A stretch of 64,000 nucleotides of DNA from Inia geoffrensis (GCA_036417435.1 CM070909.1:13114597-13178596), one strand, 5' to 3'. Counted from the first letter of the stretch, positions 10,836 through 23,754 are shown. Notes: a model not told the origin generated them from the letters alone. A program made the numbers and translations.

Positions 10836-13529
10836 ACGTCAGGGAGAAAAAAAAGATTTTCCTCTACCTTTCTAGGTTTTTCTTAGGGCAGGATGGGGTG
10901 GGATCTATGAATGAGATTGACATGAGACAGATTAACAAGAAAAAATCAGACAGAAGTTCAATAACGTGTATACACGGGAGACCCAGGAAAACTAAGTAAC
11001 TCACCAAAATGGCTAAAACCCTCCCCTTAAATACCATCTCTGGCCAAAGACAGAAGAGGATGCTGGGGGTAGTGGTCTGGGACCTCAGAGGGGAGGCAGG
11101 CGATTCACATGAAGATGGAAAACCGAATGTTTGGTAGACCAATGTTTGCCGGGGGCTGCAGAGACAACGGGACACAGCGTGACTCTGATCTCGAGGCCCT
11201 GCCGAGTTTCCTCACCTCATCCAACCCATATTCTTTGCAGATCCCTCTGATGACAGCTTTCTTGGAGGAACAGGCCTGTCTAAATTCTTTTAGGCAGTTA
11301 GGGGGAAGGTCAAAGTTTCTTCTTGAGTCTTTCAGGCCTTGATTCTTTTCAGCTTGAAATAACCCGCACACTAAAGAGGCATTTTGGGGTGGCAAATTTT
11401 ATTCCCCTACAGTTCCTGTCTCACTGGGTAGTTGTGAGAAACTGAGAAAAAAAGAAATGCAAGTCACTCGGCTCCACGAATGGAGCCTCATCACCTCTCA
11501 ATACGTGTGAGCCACGTTCCACAGACACTTTTCCCGGAGACTTGTCTGGAAATAAGAGATCTGATTACAGCTGAGCGTGGACCTAGCCCCAGGGGCATGC
11601 ATTTCTCCACACAGGAGAGGCCTGGCTGCTTTGTGTACCGGTAAGACTGAGTCAGGCTGAGGAGAAACGGACGTGCAGGAGATCAGAAGTGCGGCTGTGG
11701 TTGCCTCTGGGAGAGCAGCTGCCCATCAGGGCTACCTGAGGCTCAGTGAGATGAAACAGAATGACCCTGAGTTTTTGAGCGAATGACCTTGCCTCTGAAC
11801 TCCCGTGCTCCTTTGTCTTTCACTCTTATAATCTGTTTCTGGACCCAGAGCTGCCTTGCCCACCCCTGGAGTAACCCCCAGTAACCTCCAGGCTGGCACA
11901 CTCCAGGGAAGCAGCCCGGTTGCTAGGGTGACCATTCACTCCAAAGTCCCGGCAGGATGTTTTCCATATCGACTTGGAATTTCAACGCTCCTCCACTGGG
12001 AGGTGTCTTCTTTCTCCAGATTCAGGAACGGTAGGTGTTGCTGGAGCACATGGGCTGACAAGTCAGACAGAAGCTGACCTCCATCTCTGTCATGCACTAG
12101 CTGTGTAGCTGTGGAAAGACTCCTTAACCTCTCGGAGCTTTTGTTTCCTCCACGGGGAACATGAGAATAAGAATGTCTACCTCATAGCGTTACTGTGCGA
12201 TTAAACCTGAAAATGGAAAGTACCTAACCCTCAGCCTGGTACTCAGTAAGTGCTGAATAATTATATTTTTTTCTCATCTCAAAGAACCCTGAAGCATACA
12301 ATCATTTAATAATAATGCAAATGATAAACACAAAGAACCTCAGAGTATTACATGGTTGTTTACGTAACAATTGCTCATCTATAAAATGGGAATAACAATA
12401 GTGACACCCTGCCCCCAGCACCGTGAGGATGGTGCATCACAAGGATGTGGTGTCATATCTTTATGGATAGTTTGACTATTGCTGTTATGAAGGCAAACAT
12501 GAAAATGCTCAAGGCTACTTTCCATCAGGTGAGAAACCTTGCTGCTGCAATGGGGTGGAAAACTCAGGTATGGGTCTCTGTTGAGGGCCAGATAGGAATC
12601 CTTAAGCCTAAGAGACAGTGTGCACCATAAACTTCAAGCAGGGCTGTCTGCAGTCCAGCCAGCATTGCCAGGAGTGCCGACGTAGAGACCCTGCACAGAC
12701 TGACCCAGTGACACGGAGCTCTGGGCCACCAGACCTACCTAGACAGTGATGTTTTGAACCAGAACCATTGGTGTGAAAGAGGCTGGAAGTAAAGATACAT
12801 CCAGGCAAGTCAAAGGTCAGGAGAAACATGGGGACGGCAGGCCACCAGTGAGATCTTCCCTTATAAACAGGGAACCCAAGATTTGGCCCCCGGCAGATGT
12901 CAACATGGGAATCCAGCAGCAGCCTGTGTCCAAACAGCTGGTGTGGTCATCCCACCTCAGCCAGACACAACCACTGCATGTTCTCTGGAGTTTATGAATG
13001 TGCTCACTGCCCTTCACTAGCTGCAGGGCTTTCTGCCATTCCCTTTAGTTTCTCTGTTCCTATCTGATTTCTCGTTGCATCCAGATAGTCTGCACCTGGG
13101 AACTGGTCACAGGGACGGGCTGCAGAATTCCATAGCTAGAGAAAGCTAGGCAGCTGTCCAAATGCTATGTTAGCAATACAATTAACTGGTAAATGAGGAC
13201 TTTTCAGAGAAAATAGGCCCTTTATTATATCACATAGCCAGGGCTGGTATGCCTTCAACTGGCTGGGATGCAGGGAAAGGGTGCTAGGGTTTGACCAGTC
13301 TAAGTCATTGGCACTGATAATACTGATAATAATACTGCCATGATGGTGAACCTCTCTTAGAAGACAGTGAAGGTAGAAGGGAAGAAGAGAGAATATTACC
13401 CAAACTCTCTCCTCGCCGTTCTTCTCACCCAGCCATTTCCCCAACACGCCACGCATATCCCATCCACTGAGCCTTTTCACTGGCCATTCCTTCTGCACGG
13501 AGTTGTGAAAACTAACAAAGGGAAAACTC
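10836..13529. other. Gene-free sequence
   Basis: Only the MIR at 12055-12270 is recognised. A stretch at 10860-11420 has the feel of an old retroelement but I could not assign it. Confidence 0.5.
12055..12270 (+). mobile_element. MIR SINE
   Basis: It shows CTAGCTGTGTAGCTGTGG, CTTAACCTCTCGGAGC, TACCTCATAGCGTTACTGTG and CTCAGTAAGTGCTGAATAA. Confidence 0.8.
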
Positions 13530-13880
13530 ACTAAAATGGAGTCGAGAGGCCAGAAGGGGGAGCGCCCACTCGCATGCCATTGGAAATCAATACAGATCCC
13601 AAGGCATCTCTGGCAGGAAATGACTCTACTGCCAGCGGGAGGAAGAAAGATTTTCTCCTCCCCTGGCAACAGCTCAACCAATGAAAAGCCACTCTACTTC
13701 GAACTCCCAGTTTACTCCAAAGGACTTTTTGTTTATAACAGCCCCTCCCAAATTCCCCTTCTCCTCTATAAAAGAGTTTCCTCTCCTTAGCTTTACCAAA
13801 CTTGCCTGTGGGTTGCCATCTCCTGAATAAACCCATTTTGCTGGTAAAATAAGTGGCTGTTTTATTGTTGTAGGTTAACA
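13530..13880 (+). mobile_element. Candidate solo LTR of an old endogenous retrovirus
   Basis: The segment has promoter-like order: CAACCAATGAAAAGCC (inverted CCAAT context) near 13675, CTATAAAAGAG (TATA box) near 13767, and CCTGAATAAACCCA (polyadenylation signal) near 13824, ending TTGTAGGTTAACA. This spacing is typical of a retroviral LTR. No internal viral genes are visible. The 5' boundary is uncertain and may lie as far left as 13160. Confidence 0.55.
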
Positions 13881-13889
13881 GAGTGCTCC

Positions 13890-14180
13890 TCCCTAAGATG
13901 CTTCATGGCTCACTTTCTCTCTGCTCATATGGAACCATCTCTGGGAGGTCTTCCTGGCCACTCCCCCTGGACTCTCTCCCCCTTTTCCTGTTCTACTTTT
14001 CTTCACAGCACTAATTACCATTCAGAGAACTAAATCTCTCACATGTTTGTTTATCTTTTGCCTCCCCTCATTAGATCTTAAGGTCCGCTAGAGAAAGTAT
14101 TTTTGTCAAGTCTAATCGTTGCTATATCTTTAGCAACAAGCATTTACCTGGCGTATAGTAGATGCTCAGATGTCGGCTGG
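13890..14180 (+). mobile_element. L2 LINE 3' end
   Basis: It shows TCTCTGGGAGGTCTTCCTGGCC, CACAGCACTAATTACCATT, TTAGATCTTAAGGTCC and GCGTATAGTAGATGCTCAGA in L2 order. Confidence 0.7.
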
Positions 14181-14639
14181 AAGGAAAGAAAAGAGGAGAT
14201 GAAAGGGAAGATAAAGATATAAAAAAAAGGCAAAATTGCATTTTTTGCCCCCAAACTCTCCATTCAATTTAACAAGCCGTGTTTCCACCTATACTTTGTG
14301 CTGAGCCCCTGCTCACACCCTGGAGTAGTGAGTGGTGGTCTCTCTCACTCAGGACCTGCCAACCCAGCTGTGATTTTGAGAGCACGTAGGAAACAAGTGG
14401 CACTAAGTTGTGGGCATCACAGGAAAGAGAGGATACATGGTCGGGGTGACTGGCAAAGGCTTTAAGAAAGAGGAGACATTTGAGGTGGCATGTTATGGGA
14501 TAGAGGAAGTAGGATATCGTGATTTATAATAAGAAACATACTTGGTCTTCATTCCCATACCTGGCACAGAGCTTCTAAAATCCTTGGAATTTCCTAAGTG
14601 ATAAGAGAGATAAAGGTGTCTTTCCTCATTCATAACAAG

Positions 14640-15440
14640 GCCCTTTCGACTGCACTTGAGTTTATGTTAATGAGGTGCTTTTTGCAAATCCCCTAGATAA
14701 CTGCAGGATGGGAACCAGCTCTGTGACTAGAGGGTTGGAACTTTCAGACCAACCCCATCCTTGCCTCCACCTCTGGGACGAGGAGAGGGGCTGGAGACTG
14801 ACTTAATCAGCAATGGCCAATGAGTTTATCAGTCATGCCGACACAAAGCAGCCTCCATGGGCTTCCCTGGTGGCACAGTGGTTGAGAGTCTGCCCGCCGA
14901 TGCAGGGGACACGGGTTCGTGCCCCGGTCCGGGAGGATCCCACATGCTCCGGGGCAGCTGGGCCCGTGAGCCATGGCCACTGAGCCTGCGCGTCTGGAGC
15001 CTGTGCTCCACAACGGGAGAGGCCAGAACAGTTAGTGGCCCGCGTACCGCAAAAAAAAAAGAAGCAACCTCCATAAAAACCCTAAACAACGGTGCTTGGT
15101 GAACATGCGGAGGGGCTAGGAGAGTGACCTCTTGCCCTGTGCATCTCTTCCATCTGGTTATTCCTGAGTTGTATCCTTTTATAATAAACTGGTGATCTGG
15201 TAAGTAAACTGTTCCTGAGTTCGGTGAGCCACCCTAGCAAATTAACTGAACCAGAGGAGGGAACCTCTGATTTACAGCTGGTCAGTTAGAAGCATAAGTG
15301 ACAACCTGGACTTACAATTGGCATCTGAAGTGGAGGGAGGGGACAGACCTGTGGGACTGAGCCCTTAGCCTATGGGAGCTGATGCTGTCCCCAAGTCATA
15401 GCATCAGAACTGAGTCGGACTGCAGAGCACTCAGCTGGTA
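14640..15440 (+). mobile_element. LTR-like ancient element split by a SINE
   Basis: The part before 14846 (GGCCAATGAGTTTATCAGTCATG) and the part after 15074 (CATCTCTTCCATCTGG, GTTGTATCCTTTTATAATAAAC, TGACAACCTGGACTTACAATTG) form one mammalian LTR-type repeat I recognise by pattern but cannot name with certainty. A CHR SINE interrupts it. Confidence 0.6.
14859..15061 (+). mobile_element. CHR-type SINE inserted in an older LTR
   Basis: It is a full-length copy with an A10 tail. The flanks AAGCAGCCTCCAT (14846-14858) and AAGCAACCTCCAT (15062-15074) are a 13-bp target-site duplication with one mismatch. The target sequence belongs to the LTR-like element at 14640-15440, so the SINE is the younger of the two. 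Confidence 0.93.
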
Positions 15441-15599
15441 TCACAAGATGACTTGATGAATGGAGAACCCACACGTCCGGTCACGGAAGTGTTCAGTGAC
15501 AGAGGAGAGGAGAGGTGACACACAAGAGGGCTTTTACCTAAACAGGGGGTACACATAGGAATATCTGCACGAACACAGGCAGTACCGGGTGTGACTGAT

Positions 15600-16680
15600 G
15601 AACAGGAAATAACCCAGTGGGCTTCAGCTCGGACTGTGTATCGGAACGCTAGACAGGAGGCAAGAGAGGGAGGCCAGGCCATGACGTCAGGGGAGCGGTC
15701 CCACTTCACTGGCAGGCAGTGGGGAGCCGCGGTGGCTTCGGCTGGGAAACGGCGTGGGTCGCACGGTTCTGAAAGGCAAGCCAGCGGGTTTGAAGCGGGG
15801 GTTGTCAGGAGGGGCTCTCAGCGGGGCGAGGAGCCCTCAGGACACCACTGCCATTGTCCCGGGGAGATCCGGAGGGCCAGACCCGGACGACGGCCGGCAG
15901 AGGAGCCTTTTAGGCACATTCCAGAGGCAGATTTGACAGAACACGGTGACTGACCCACGTCGGGGTGCGGACACAGGGAGAGTCGAAGATGACCCAGGCT
16001 TTCAGCCCGAATGCACAGGAGAATGGAAATGGAACACAAGGAGGGAGAACTCCCCGAAGCAGAGGGGGATGCGATCTTGTCTGTTCCCAGAGTTCCGGGC
16101 CGTTCAACCTTATTTTGAGTAGGCAGCCTTAGGACTGGGGTACTGGAGTCAGCCACAGGTCAGGTTCACCCGTCCATCCCCTCCGCCATCACGACGAGAC
16201 CCTGAGATGTAGTTACATAGAGCGGGCTGGCCCGCAACGTACTGGGAACAGAACATCTACCGCAAAGTGGAAGGACCGGATCAGTGCTGCTGAGCTGAGC
16301 CCCCTCGGCATGTCCCCGAGCCATGGCTGCTTCGGTTTCTCCTTCTGTTGGAACTGGGTGATGCTGATTTGCACCAACATCAAGCTGCAGCACGAACGGC
16401 TAAAGACAACGTTTCGTCGTGCGCGATGAACTCCCGGCCTAACAGGGGCTGTGGTGGAAACACCGTTGGTCGGTCCACACCAAGAGCTTGTTCCGCCGAA
16501 GGCGCTATTTATTGCGCGGGCGGGGGTGGAGGGATGTCAGAATGAGGCTTGATTGCAGCTCCCGTGGCCGCTGTCCCGATTTCTTTGTGCGCAGCTCCTG
16601 GGCCCTCAGCTGTGGCTCTGTTCTGTTCCCTTGCAGATGGTTTAGCCCCGCCAGGCTCCCCCCCGCAGGAAGGGGTTGCA
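15600..16680. promoter_or_regulatory. CpG-rich island outside any recognised gene, with a CRE
   Basis: Within 15680-16020 I count roughly 25 CpG dinucleotides by eye, far above the background on either side, and CpG density stays high to about 16680. A perfect palindromic cAMP-response element TGACGTCA lies at 15682-15689. No gene, exon or TATA box is evident. Part of the segment (about 15660-16110) resembles an L2 copy in minus orientation, which makes the retained CpGs more surprising. It could be an orphan CpG island, a distal enhancer, or the start of a noncoding RNA. Confidence 0.45.
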
Positions 16681-18684
16681 TTTGTGAGAGGAGAGAAAGG
16701 GCACTAAATATGTCTGAGAGACACAGGCTATTAAGCCCCAGGACGCTGGAACACCCACCGCAGCGGCTACGAGCAAAACAAGGTTGTTATTTTCCTTTCT
16801 CAACCATCCAAACAGGAAGCTACCTGTGGCATCTAAATTGCAAAGGCTAAGCGTGGCGTCTGCGTTGGACCTACTGGTTTGGGGTAATTGGGAAAAGACC
16901 AGGGAGTTATTATAGGTTGAATGCCGCCTGCCGGGACCCAGGCCCCAAGTGATGCTGTAGTTGCTGTGATGAGAGCCCAGGACGCCTGTTACTTTACCAC
17001 GTGATGCCAGGGAATAAGCTTCCGCCCTCTGTGATGGAGATGGCAAAAGACGGAAAACATTGTATGAACTGGAGCCTGAAAACCAGGGCTCTCCTCCAAC
17101 TGGCAGAGCCAATGAAGAAGGTAATATATGCCGATCGAAGGGAGCAAGGGTTCAGCCTGCACTGCGAGAAGCCAGCCTGGGAGGCACCCGGCGTCCTTGG
17201 TGAAGCATCGCAGTGGTTGATGCGCCTCCAGGCCCATGCTGCAGCTTCCTCTGCTTTTAGGAGACAAGACGCCCAGAGCGAGCAGTCAGAGGGGAGAGCT
17301 GGGTTGACCTCCTCGCGGGCAGGCAGGGTGACAGCCTGCACTAACCTGGAAAGCATTCCTTTGAGGTCTCGGGTCCGTCTGACCCTGCCACTGTGGAGAA
17401 CGCCTGTCAACTTCCTTCCCAGGGATTCTCACTCCAAGGTGAGGCATGTTAGAGAAAAGAACTAAGAAGGAAGAGAGGGGTCGAAATCAAAAACAGAGGC
17501 CTGACCCACGTCTGCCATTCGCCTTTGTGTGGAAAAGCAGAGGAGGATTTGGCTTTCCATGTTTTTGTTTTGTTCAGTTCTGCTCTGTTACCGGGAAGGG
17601 CACCTTAATCACAGGGAAGGGTGTTCATCTGTGTCTACATTTGGTTTCCTTCTATCCTCCCTCTGCCAAGACTTACATAATTGTGTAGCGAAGCATTCCG
17701 TCCTTTCCCCAAACTCTCTTGGGAGGGGCTCTCTCCCAAGTGAGTTGCTACCTTTGCTGTCCCCCTCCTGTCAATCATTTTTGCAAACCCTCCTTTGAAT
17801 CCTGCTTCTCCAGTGTTTACCCTGGAAGGTCAAAGCCACCATGGCTCAGAGCCCACGGAAGGGACAGCAGAGTGCCAGAGCAATGATGCTACGCAAAGCC
17901 CAGAGCTTCATCTTCTGATGATTAGAGCTCGTGTATGTTCTCGGTCCCCTTGGCCATGTGTGTGCCTTGAGAGCATCTCACTTGCCAAGGATGGGTTTGG
18001 TGAGGGTGACATGAGTGGTTGCAGGCAGCCTAGAGGCCCCCTCATTCATCTTTCTTTCCCACTTAGATAAGAGTGGCAGTGGGTTTCCGACTGATGTGGG
18101 AGAAAGGGGGTCATCACCCTACAGACGCTACAGGATGGGGCGGAGATAGCTTAGAGCCTGACATACCAGGAGGATATAGCAAGGCAGTGCCTGAGCAAAA
18201 ATCTGGCACATTTTTTTGCCCCTAGGACAACGTATGTACTTGTTGACTTAGCAGGATGGTGGGGGAGTGACACTGGGCAACCAGGGGCTCTAGGACAGGC
18301 TCAGCTCCAGGGGCAATCAGGTTGTAGATAAGCAGAAACCTGGCTAAAATGCAGCCCTCACACTGGTATTTCCTCAGAGGCCTCTGTGCTGTTAGATGCC
18401 AGCACCACGATGCCATGCTGGCAAGTAAGAGCCAGTGCAAGTTCTGTGGGTTCATATGATTCTGTTCTTGCTGGTAAATGTTTAGAAAGGATCTGTCAAG
18501 TTGTTTTCTTCACGTGAAGTTTTTGCAACAGTGACTTAATCAAAGTCATAAGGAGGGGTGTGCATCTGTCTCTGTATTTGGTTCCATTTTACTTTCACTT
18601 CTGCCTCATCATCCTTCATCACCTTATGTTACATTAAAAAAAAAAATTCCTGCAATTATCCATGTCAATCATCATGAAAGTAGC

Positions 18685-18850
18685 CTGATGCAATGGAGAG
18701 AACACTGGGCTTAGAAAACCTGGGACCCACTTTTTACTCACTGCATGACCTTGGAAAAGTCCCTTTCCCCCCAGTTTTCTCATTCTATAACATAATAATA
18801 CTCTCTGCCTGTTTACCCCTCAGGGGTGTTGTGAGACTCAGAAAGACAAC
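18685..18850 (+). mobile_element. MIR SINE
   Basis: It shows CTGGGCTTAGAAAACCTGGG, CACTGCATGACCTTGGAAAAG and GGGTGTTGTGAGACTCA in MIR order. Confidence 0.75.
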
Positions 18851-19274
18851 TGGATGGAAGCAATTTGTCTTCCTAAGTCGTTTGCCTCTTTCTATCTCTC
18901 CCCCGCTCCACCCCTACCTCTGGTTCTAGAGTTCATTATACTCTTATTTATGACCATGTCTATTTTTCACTTCAATTCAGGTATGGCTTTCATCATCTGT
19001 TGTGGAGGCATTCTGCAAAATGAGTCTATGTGGAAGAGAACCCCTTCTCTGAAGAGGAGTTAAGGCATCCGTTCCAGACACAAAGGCTCTTGCATTGGAG
19101 CTGGTGCCCCAGGCACAGAGAGCACTTCCTGGGACCAGTGACTGAATCTACCTCCTAAGTATGTGCTGGGCCAGATGCAGTAGGCACAAGCGTTGTCCTG
19201 CCTGGAAGTCAATCCCGAGGTTCGTTGGGGCCATGAATGATTTTCCAAGGCTCTGCCCAATTAAGTACTAGCAC

Positions 19275-19385
19275 GGGAGTTCCTTGAGAGCAGAACTTTT
19301 TTCTGTTTTACAAAAGCTGTTGCATCTTTAACTTCCAGAACAATGTCTGGTGTATAGTAGACACTCAATAAATGGAGGAATGAAT
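19275..19385 (+). mobile_element. L2 LINE 3' end
   Basis: TCCTTGAGAGCAGAACTTT, CCAGAACAATGTCTGGTGTA and AGTAGACACTCAATAAATGG are the standard L2 terminus. Confidence 0.8.
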
Positions 19386-20774
19386 CAAAATAAGTGGAAG
19401 CAGTGGAAACCCTGCTCTTCCCCTAGAATCTTCACACAAGCCTTGCCTGGGAGCCCCCACCCAAGTTTTGTGATCATTGTTGATTTGGAGCACACCAGCT
19501 TTATCAAAATTTTCCAATCAGTTTACCCTAATAAAAAGAGACACAGAGAAAACGATGAAGACTTCCTTATCTCTCCCCTACTGCCACCACAATCACCAGA
19601 ATCAATATAAAACATAAAAGCATAAGCATTTACTTATATAAATTATTATTAAGTCACATAGAAAATTAATTATAAATTACATATTAGGTAACTCATCTTA
19701 TGTAAATATCTGTATGAAGCTGTCAGGAAATCACGTCTCCTAATTATATGTAGCTTGCAAATTAATTCACTTGAATTCTCCTACCACTGTGATAAAGCAG
19801 TGGAAGCAAAGCAAAAATCCAGTGTTAACTGTCACAAAGAAGTCCGCAGCTCATGGAGTCTTTTGTTAACCAAAATCGTCAACTGAGATAGATCCCCATA
19901 TTCCTGCAACACCCATGAGATCTGTTTCCAGAAATACAACATCTGTCATTTGTATGAAAGGGACACATGCTCATCCAGGCTTCACAGGGGAGCCCGTGCA
20001 AAGCTTCTCCTCTGTCCCCACTTTGTGATCTGGCAGCAGGGTTGGTTATAAAGAGAGCGACGGACGCTGCACACAAGTTTTTGACGTAACCCAGTGTAGC
20101 CGTCAGGGTTCAGTAAAGAAAGAGAAAAAGCACAGCAGTCATCTAAGCGGGGAAAATTTAGCTTGAAGAATTGTTTCCTGGGTAATCGTTTACTGGAAGG
20201 GTGAAAGAGAACACCCTGCAGAGAAGGGCTTTGCATCCCTGGGACCGAGGGGAGGGTGAACAGACAAGGGACTTTCGTCTTAAAGGAGAGCCTGCGAGGC
20301 TGAGACTTAATCACTGTGGCAAGAGGGAGCAACGCCCTGGCTGAGGAAACGATGAGCACACTGGCTGGAGGCTGTTCTGGAACCCTGGGAACTGCCCACC
20401 CCACAGGTGTGGTGTAGCCTTGGGGGGCCAGACGTGCAAGGATGCGCTGGCTTGCTGACTGAACAAAAGAACTCTTCCTCCTTCACCAGCCCTCCAGTGC
20501 CCCTCCAGCGCCCTCTACTGGCAAAGGAGAAATGAACCCCTCAGAGACCAGCTCTAGAATCACAAAGCAGCAAAGAAGGGTGTGCGTGGAACTTGGAGGC
20601 CAAACTTAATAACTGACATATCCCCGAGGACATATGGGGTAAAAAGTAATTCTGGGTTTTACATATTGAACCAAAGAGGCCATGAACCCTCTTTGCATTC
20701 ACTGGGCTGAAGAAACTTCTTCCAGCCCTCCCCCATCTTGTGACGCTGATTTATTTGCTGGCATTAAATGAAAC

Positions 20775-20905
20775 CACTTGTTTCCAACCCTGGCTCCATG
20801 TTAGCACCATCCCATGAACTTTTACAAAATACTGAGTATTTAGCATCTGTATTTTCAAAATCTGATGGGGTAACTCTAATATGCAGCCAGAGTTGAAAAC
20901 CTCTG
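20775..20905 (+). mobile_element. hAT-Charlie DNA transposon relic (MER5-like)
   Basis: CCATGTTAGCACCATCCCATG, TTTTCAAAATCTGATGGGGTAA and CTAATATGCAGCCAGAGTTGAA follow the MER5 group. Non-autonomous and short. Confidence 0.55.
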
Positions 20906-20989
20906 GCAAGAAGAAAGTGGCAAAAAAGTAAGGCTGCCACAAAAATAATGTGTTTTAGGGGCACTGTAAACCTTCAAAGGCTCTGTAGT

Positions 20990-21210
20990 GGAAAGGTTCT
21001 GGGGTTAGATGGATCTGTTCCACCTGTGAAATTCCAGGCGTATTAGGTAACCTCACTGAGCTGTTTCCTTCTTTGTAAAATGAGAGATGGAAAGAAAAAT
21101 ATGATTTGTCCCAACATTATTAGGAAGAGCAAATGAGATGATACATGTGAAATCTTTAGCACAGTGCTGGTAAGTATTAAGTATTCAACAGATGGTATTT
21201 ATAATGACAG
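20990..21210 (+). mobile_element. MIR SINE
   Basis: It shows CTGGGGTTAGATGGATCTG, CCTCACTGAGCTGTTTCC and CACAGTGCTGGTAAGTATTAAG in MIR order. Confidence 0.75.
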
Positions 21211-21874
21211 AAGTAGTGGCTATTTTCACTTGCGAAGACCACTTCTGCATGACTTTCTCAGAATGGCTACCAAACGTGACACTTTGGACAAAGCAGAGTG
21301 TTACAGCATCCAAAGGGACAAGATTTGCCAAGACTGGTGCCTAAGTGAGTAAAAGTAACTAATTGTTGAGTATCAGAAAGAGGTGAGCGAATACCAAGCC
21401 ATTACTAGACAGGTTAACACGACCTTCCGTTTATCTGGAGTATGTTTCTGTTCCCAGAATGGCTGCAGCGTAATGTGTACTCCTTTTAATAGATCGGTAA
21501 GACTTTTTGACTTAATGGTGAGAGTGGGGAGTCTGGGATCAGCTTTGCTGGTTTTGAACTGCTCATCTTTCACTCAGTAGTGTGAATATACATTTCTAAG
21601 CTCAGGATGGAGTTGCTTCTGCCCAGGGTGCCATGTCAGCAAACCAGAACTGAGATAACGTTGGTGTCCCTGTAAACGCTCTGCCAGCCAGCCAATGTCC
21701 AAACACCAAGGCAACTCTGGGCTCTATACTTACTTCCTATTCTTTATCCCATAAAAATCTCCCTGACTTCCGCCCCACTTTACAGTTCTCTGGACCCCTG
21801 GGAATAGAGACTGGCCATTCCGTGAAGTGTTAAGAAAGTTTGTTTGTATCATCTAAATTGTCTTCTTTACCCAC

Positions 21875-22015
21875 AACAGCTGTGTGGCTTTGGGCAAGTT
21901 GATGAATCTCTCTGAACCTCGATAAGAATGTCTGTGAAATGGGAGTTATTAAGAGGATTATATAAGATGATGAATAAAGGGCCTGGAATATAATAGGAGC
22001 ACATTAAATGACAGT
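21875..22015 (+). mobile_element. MIR SINE
   Basis: It shows GCTGTGTGGCTTTGGGCAAG, CTCTCTGAACCTCGATAAG and AGGGCCTGGAATATAATAGG. Confidence 0.75.
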
Positions 22016-22979
22016 TTCTTTTAGGTATAACTAAAAGGAAAAATATATCCTCTCCTCTGATGTCTGGGAGGTTTCTTGGATAGGATAAAACTCACACTGC
22101 CGTGTGCACTGGGAATAAAGAAGGATCTATCCAAATATTAACTTTAATCTCAAAAAGAAGCAAAAGAGAGAGGAAAAAAAAAAACTTGACATTTAAAGCT
22201 TTTGTGGGTGTGTGTACTTAAATGTTGTAGACAGTCGTGTAGTGGGTCATTTTAGTAGTCATTGGTGGGACCTCGGTACACAGACTGAGGACGTGAGGAA
22301 AAACAAAACACTGTCACCGCGTTGCCCCGAAAGAAGAAATGCTATTTTCATGGCGTAATTACAACTTTGTTGAGTACCTTGCAGCAGTTAGGAGATTAGA
22401 CTTGTATGTGTGTGTGTGTTGAGGGCAGGTGGCAGGGAAGGAGAGTGTTGCAGACTTAATTACCTGCTAAGATGAGACAGGTAATGGAAACTGATAGGGG
22501 CTGCACAAAACTCAAGAGCAGATACTATCTAGAGGCGTTCAATCATTAGAAGATCATAGGTCATTGCACATTTCGGAATAAACCCAGGAATAATGGTATA
22601 TCCATAAACCAACCTCTTGTAATAGGTTTAACTTTTTGACTTTCCTCCCGTGATCATGGGCAGAGTCATATTTAGTGTGCATCCCGAATTTAAAATGTAT
22701 GTGTTGACTTTCCTTTAGGTAGAGTAACTTTTCAGTATATCTCTATCTGGCCATGGATTGTGGTGGTAGGCAAAATCAAAGAACTGGATTGTAACAGTAA
22801 ATTGAGCCTTCCCTGTGTTTATTCTGCAGCTCCAGTAGAGGAGAAAAGAGGTCTAGGAGTTCCAGAGGGTGACCATCCATGACATGTGACATGAGTGGTG
22901 GGCCATAGTGAGGTTGAGAATAGGAACAGGCAACAGCTGCAGCACAGAGTTGAATTGGAAGCAAATATGAGACCTCCTT

Positions 22980-23160
22980 TGCTCCCAATACACTGCTGCA
23001 TATTAAAATCACCTGGGGAGCTTCTAAGATGCCCTATGTCCAAGCTGCACCCCAGAATAATTGAACAAGAATCCTCGGGAGATGAGACCAAGGCATCGGT
23101 GTTTTAAAAGCACCCCAGATGACGCCACTATGCAACCAGAATAGAGAACCACTGCTCCAG
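22980..23160 (+). mobile_element. hAT-Charlie DNA transposon relic (MER5-like)
   Basis: CATATTAAAATCACCTGGGGAG near the left end and ATAGAGAACCACTGCTCC near the right end are typical of the group. It has no coding capacity. Confidence 0.65.
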
Positions 23161-23754
23161 GTAACCTGTGTTGGAGGAGGGCAGAAAGGTGGATATCTGG
23201 GCTTAGAAGGTAAGAAAACTGAAGTCCGCTGAAGTTCAGTGATTTGTCGAAGACCACAAATGACAGCTTTGGCATAATTTTTTGACAGGCTTCCACACTC
23301 TGTATCAGAACGATCTTTCTGGAGGTCTTTCCCATTCTTTGATCATTCTAGAATTCTACAAGAAGTTGCTTCCTGAGAATAATTTATTTCAAAAGGATTA
23401 TTTCGGGTTTGTGAAAGGACAAGGGAATAGAAATATTCAAGCCAAATGATCAGGGCAGGTGTTTGAGTGAAAAATGCTGAGAAAGGATGTCGGTCTGGGA
23501 AGCCCATCTTTCTGGGACAGTTGGCTGGTGGGGACGCGATTGGGTGCCCTTCAGCCCATCATTAGACTGCTGTTGTTGATACTCCCTTACAGTGGAATGC
23601 AGGGTGGCACAGAGATGTGAAGAACAACACAGGTGCTCTGAGATAATTAATTCAGGAGGTCCCAGGTGGTGGGTGAGGCAGGTGGTATGAAGAACAGACA
23701 TCTGCCACAGTCTCGAGAATTCCTACAGGGTGACCTTGTCAGTTGAGTCTTTGG

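Larger units (their letters stand above)
16681..20774. other. Gene-free sequence to the right of the CpG island
   Basis: Outside one MIR and one L2 end, I find no feature. The 154-codon frame at 17001-17465 on the plus strand has no recognisable domain. The stretch 19600-19760 is AT-rich. Confidence 0.5.

Noticed and set aside
15591..15953. A 120-codon plus-strand frame in the CpG-rich segment.
   Set aside because: Stops are rare in GC-rich DNA, the protein has no recognisable domain, and part of the segment looks like L2.
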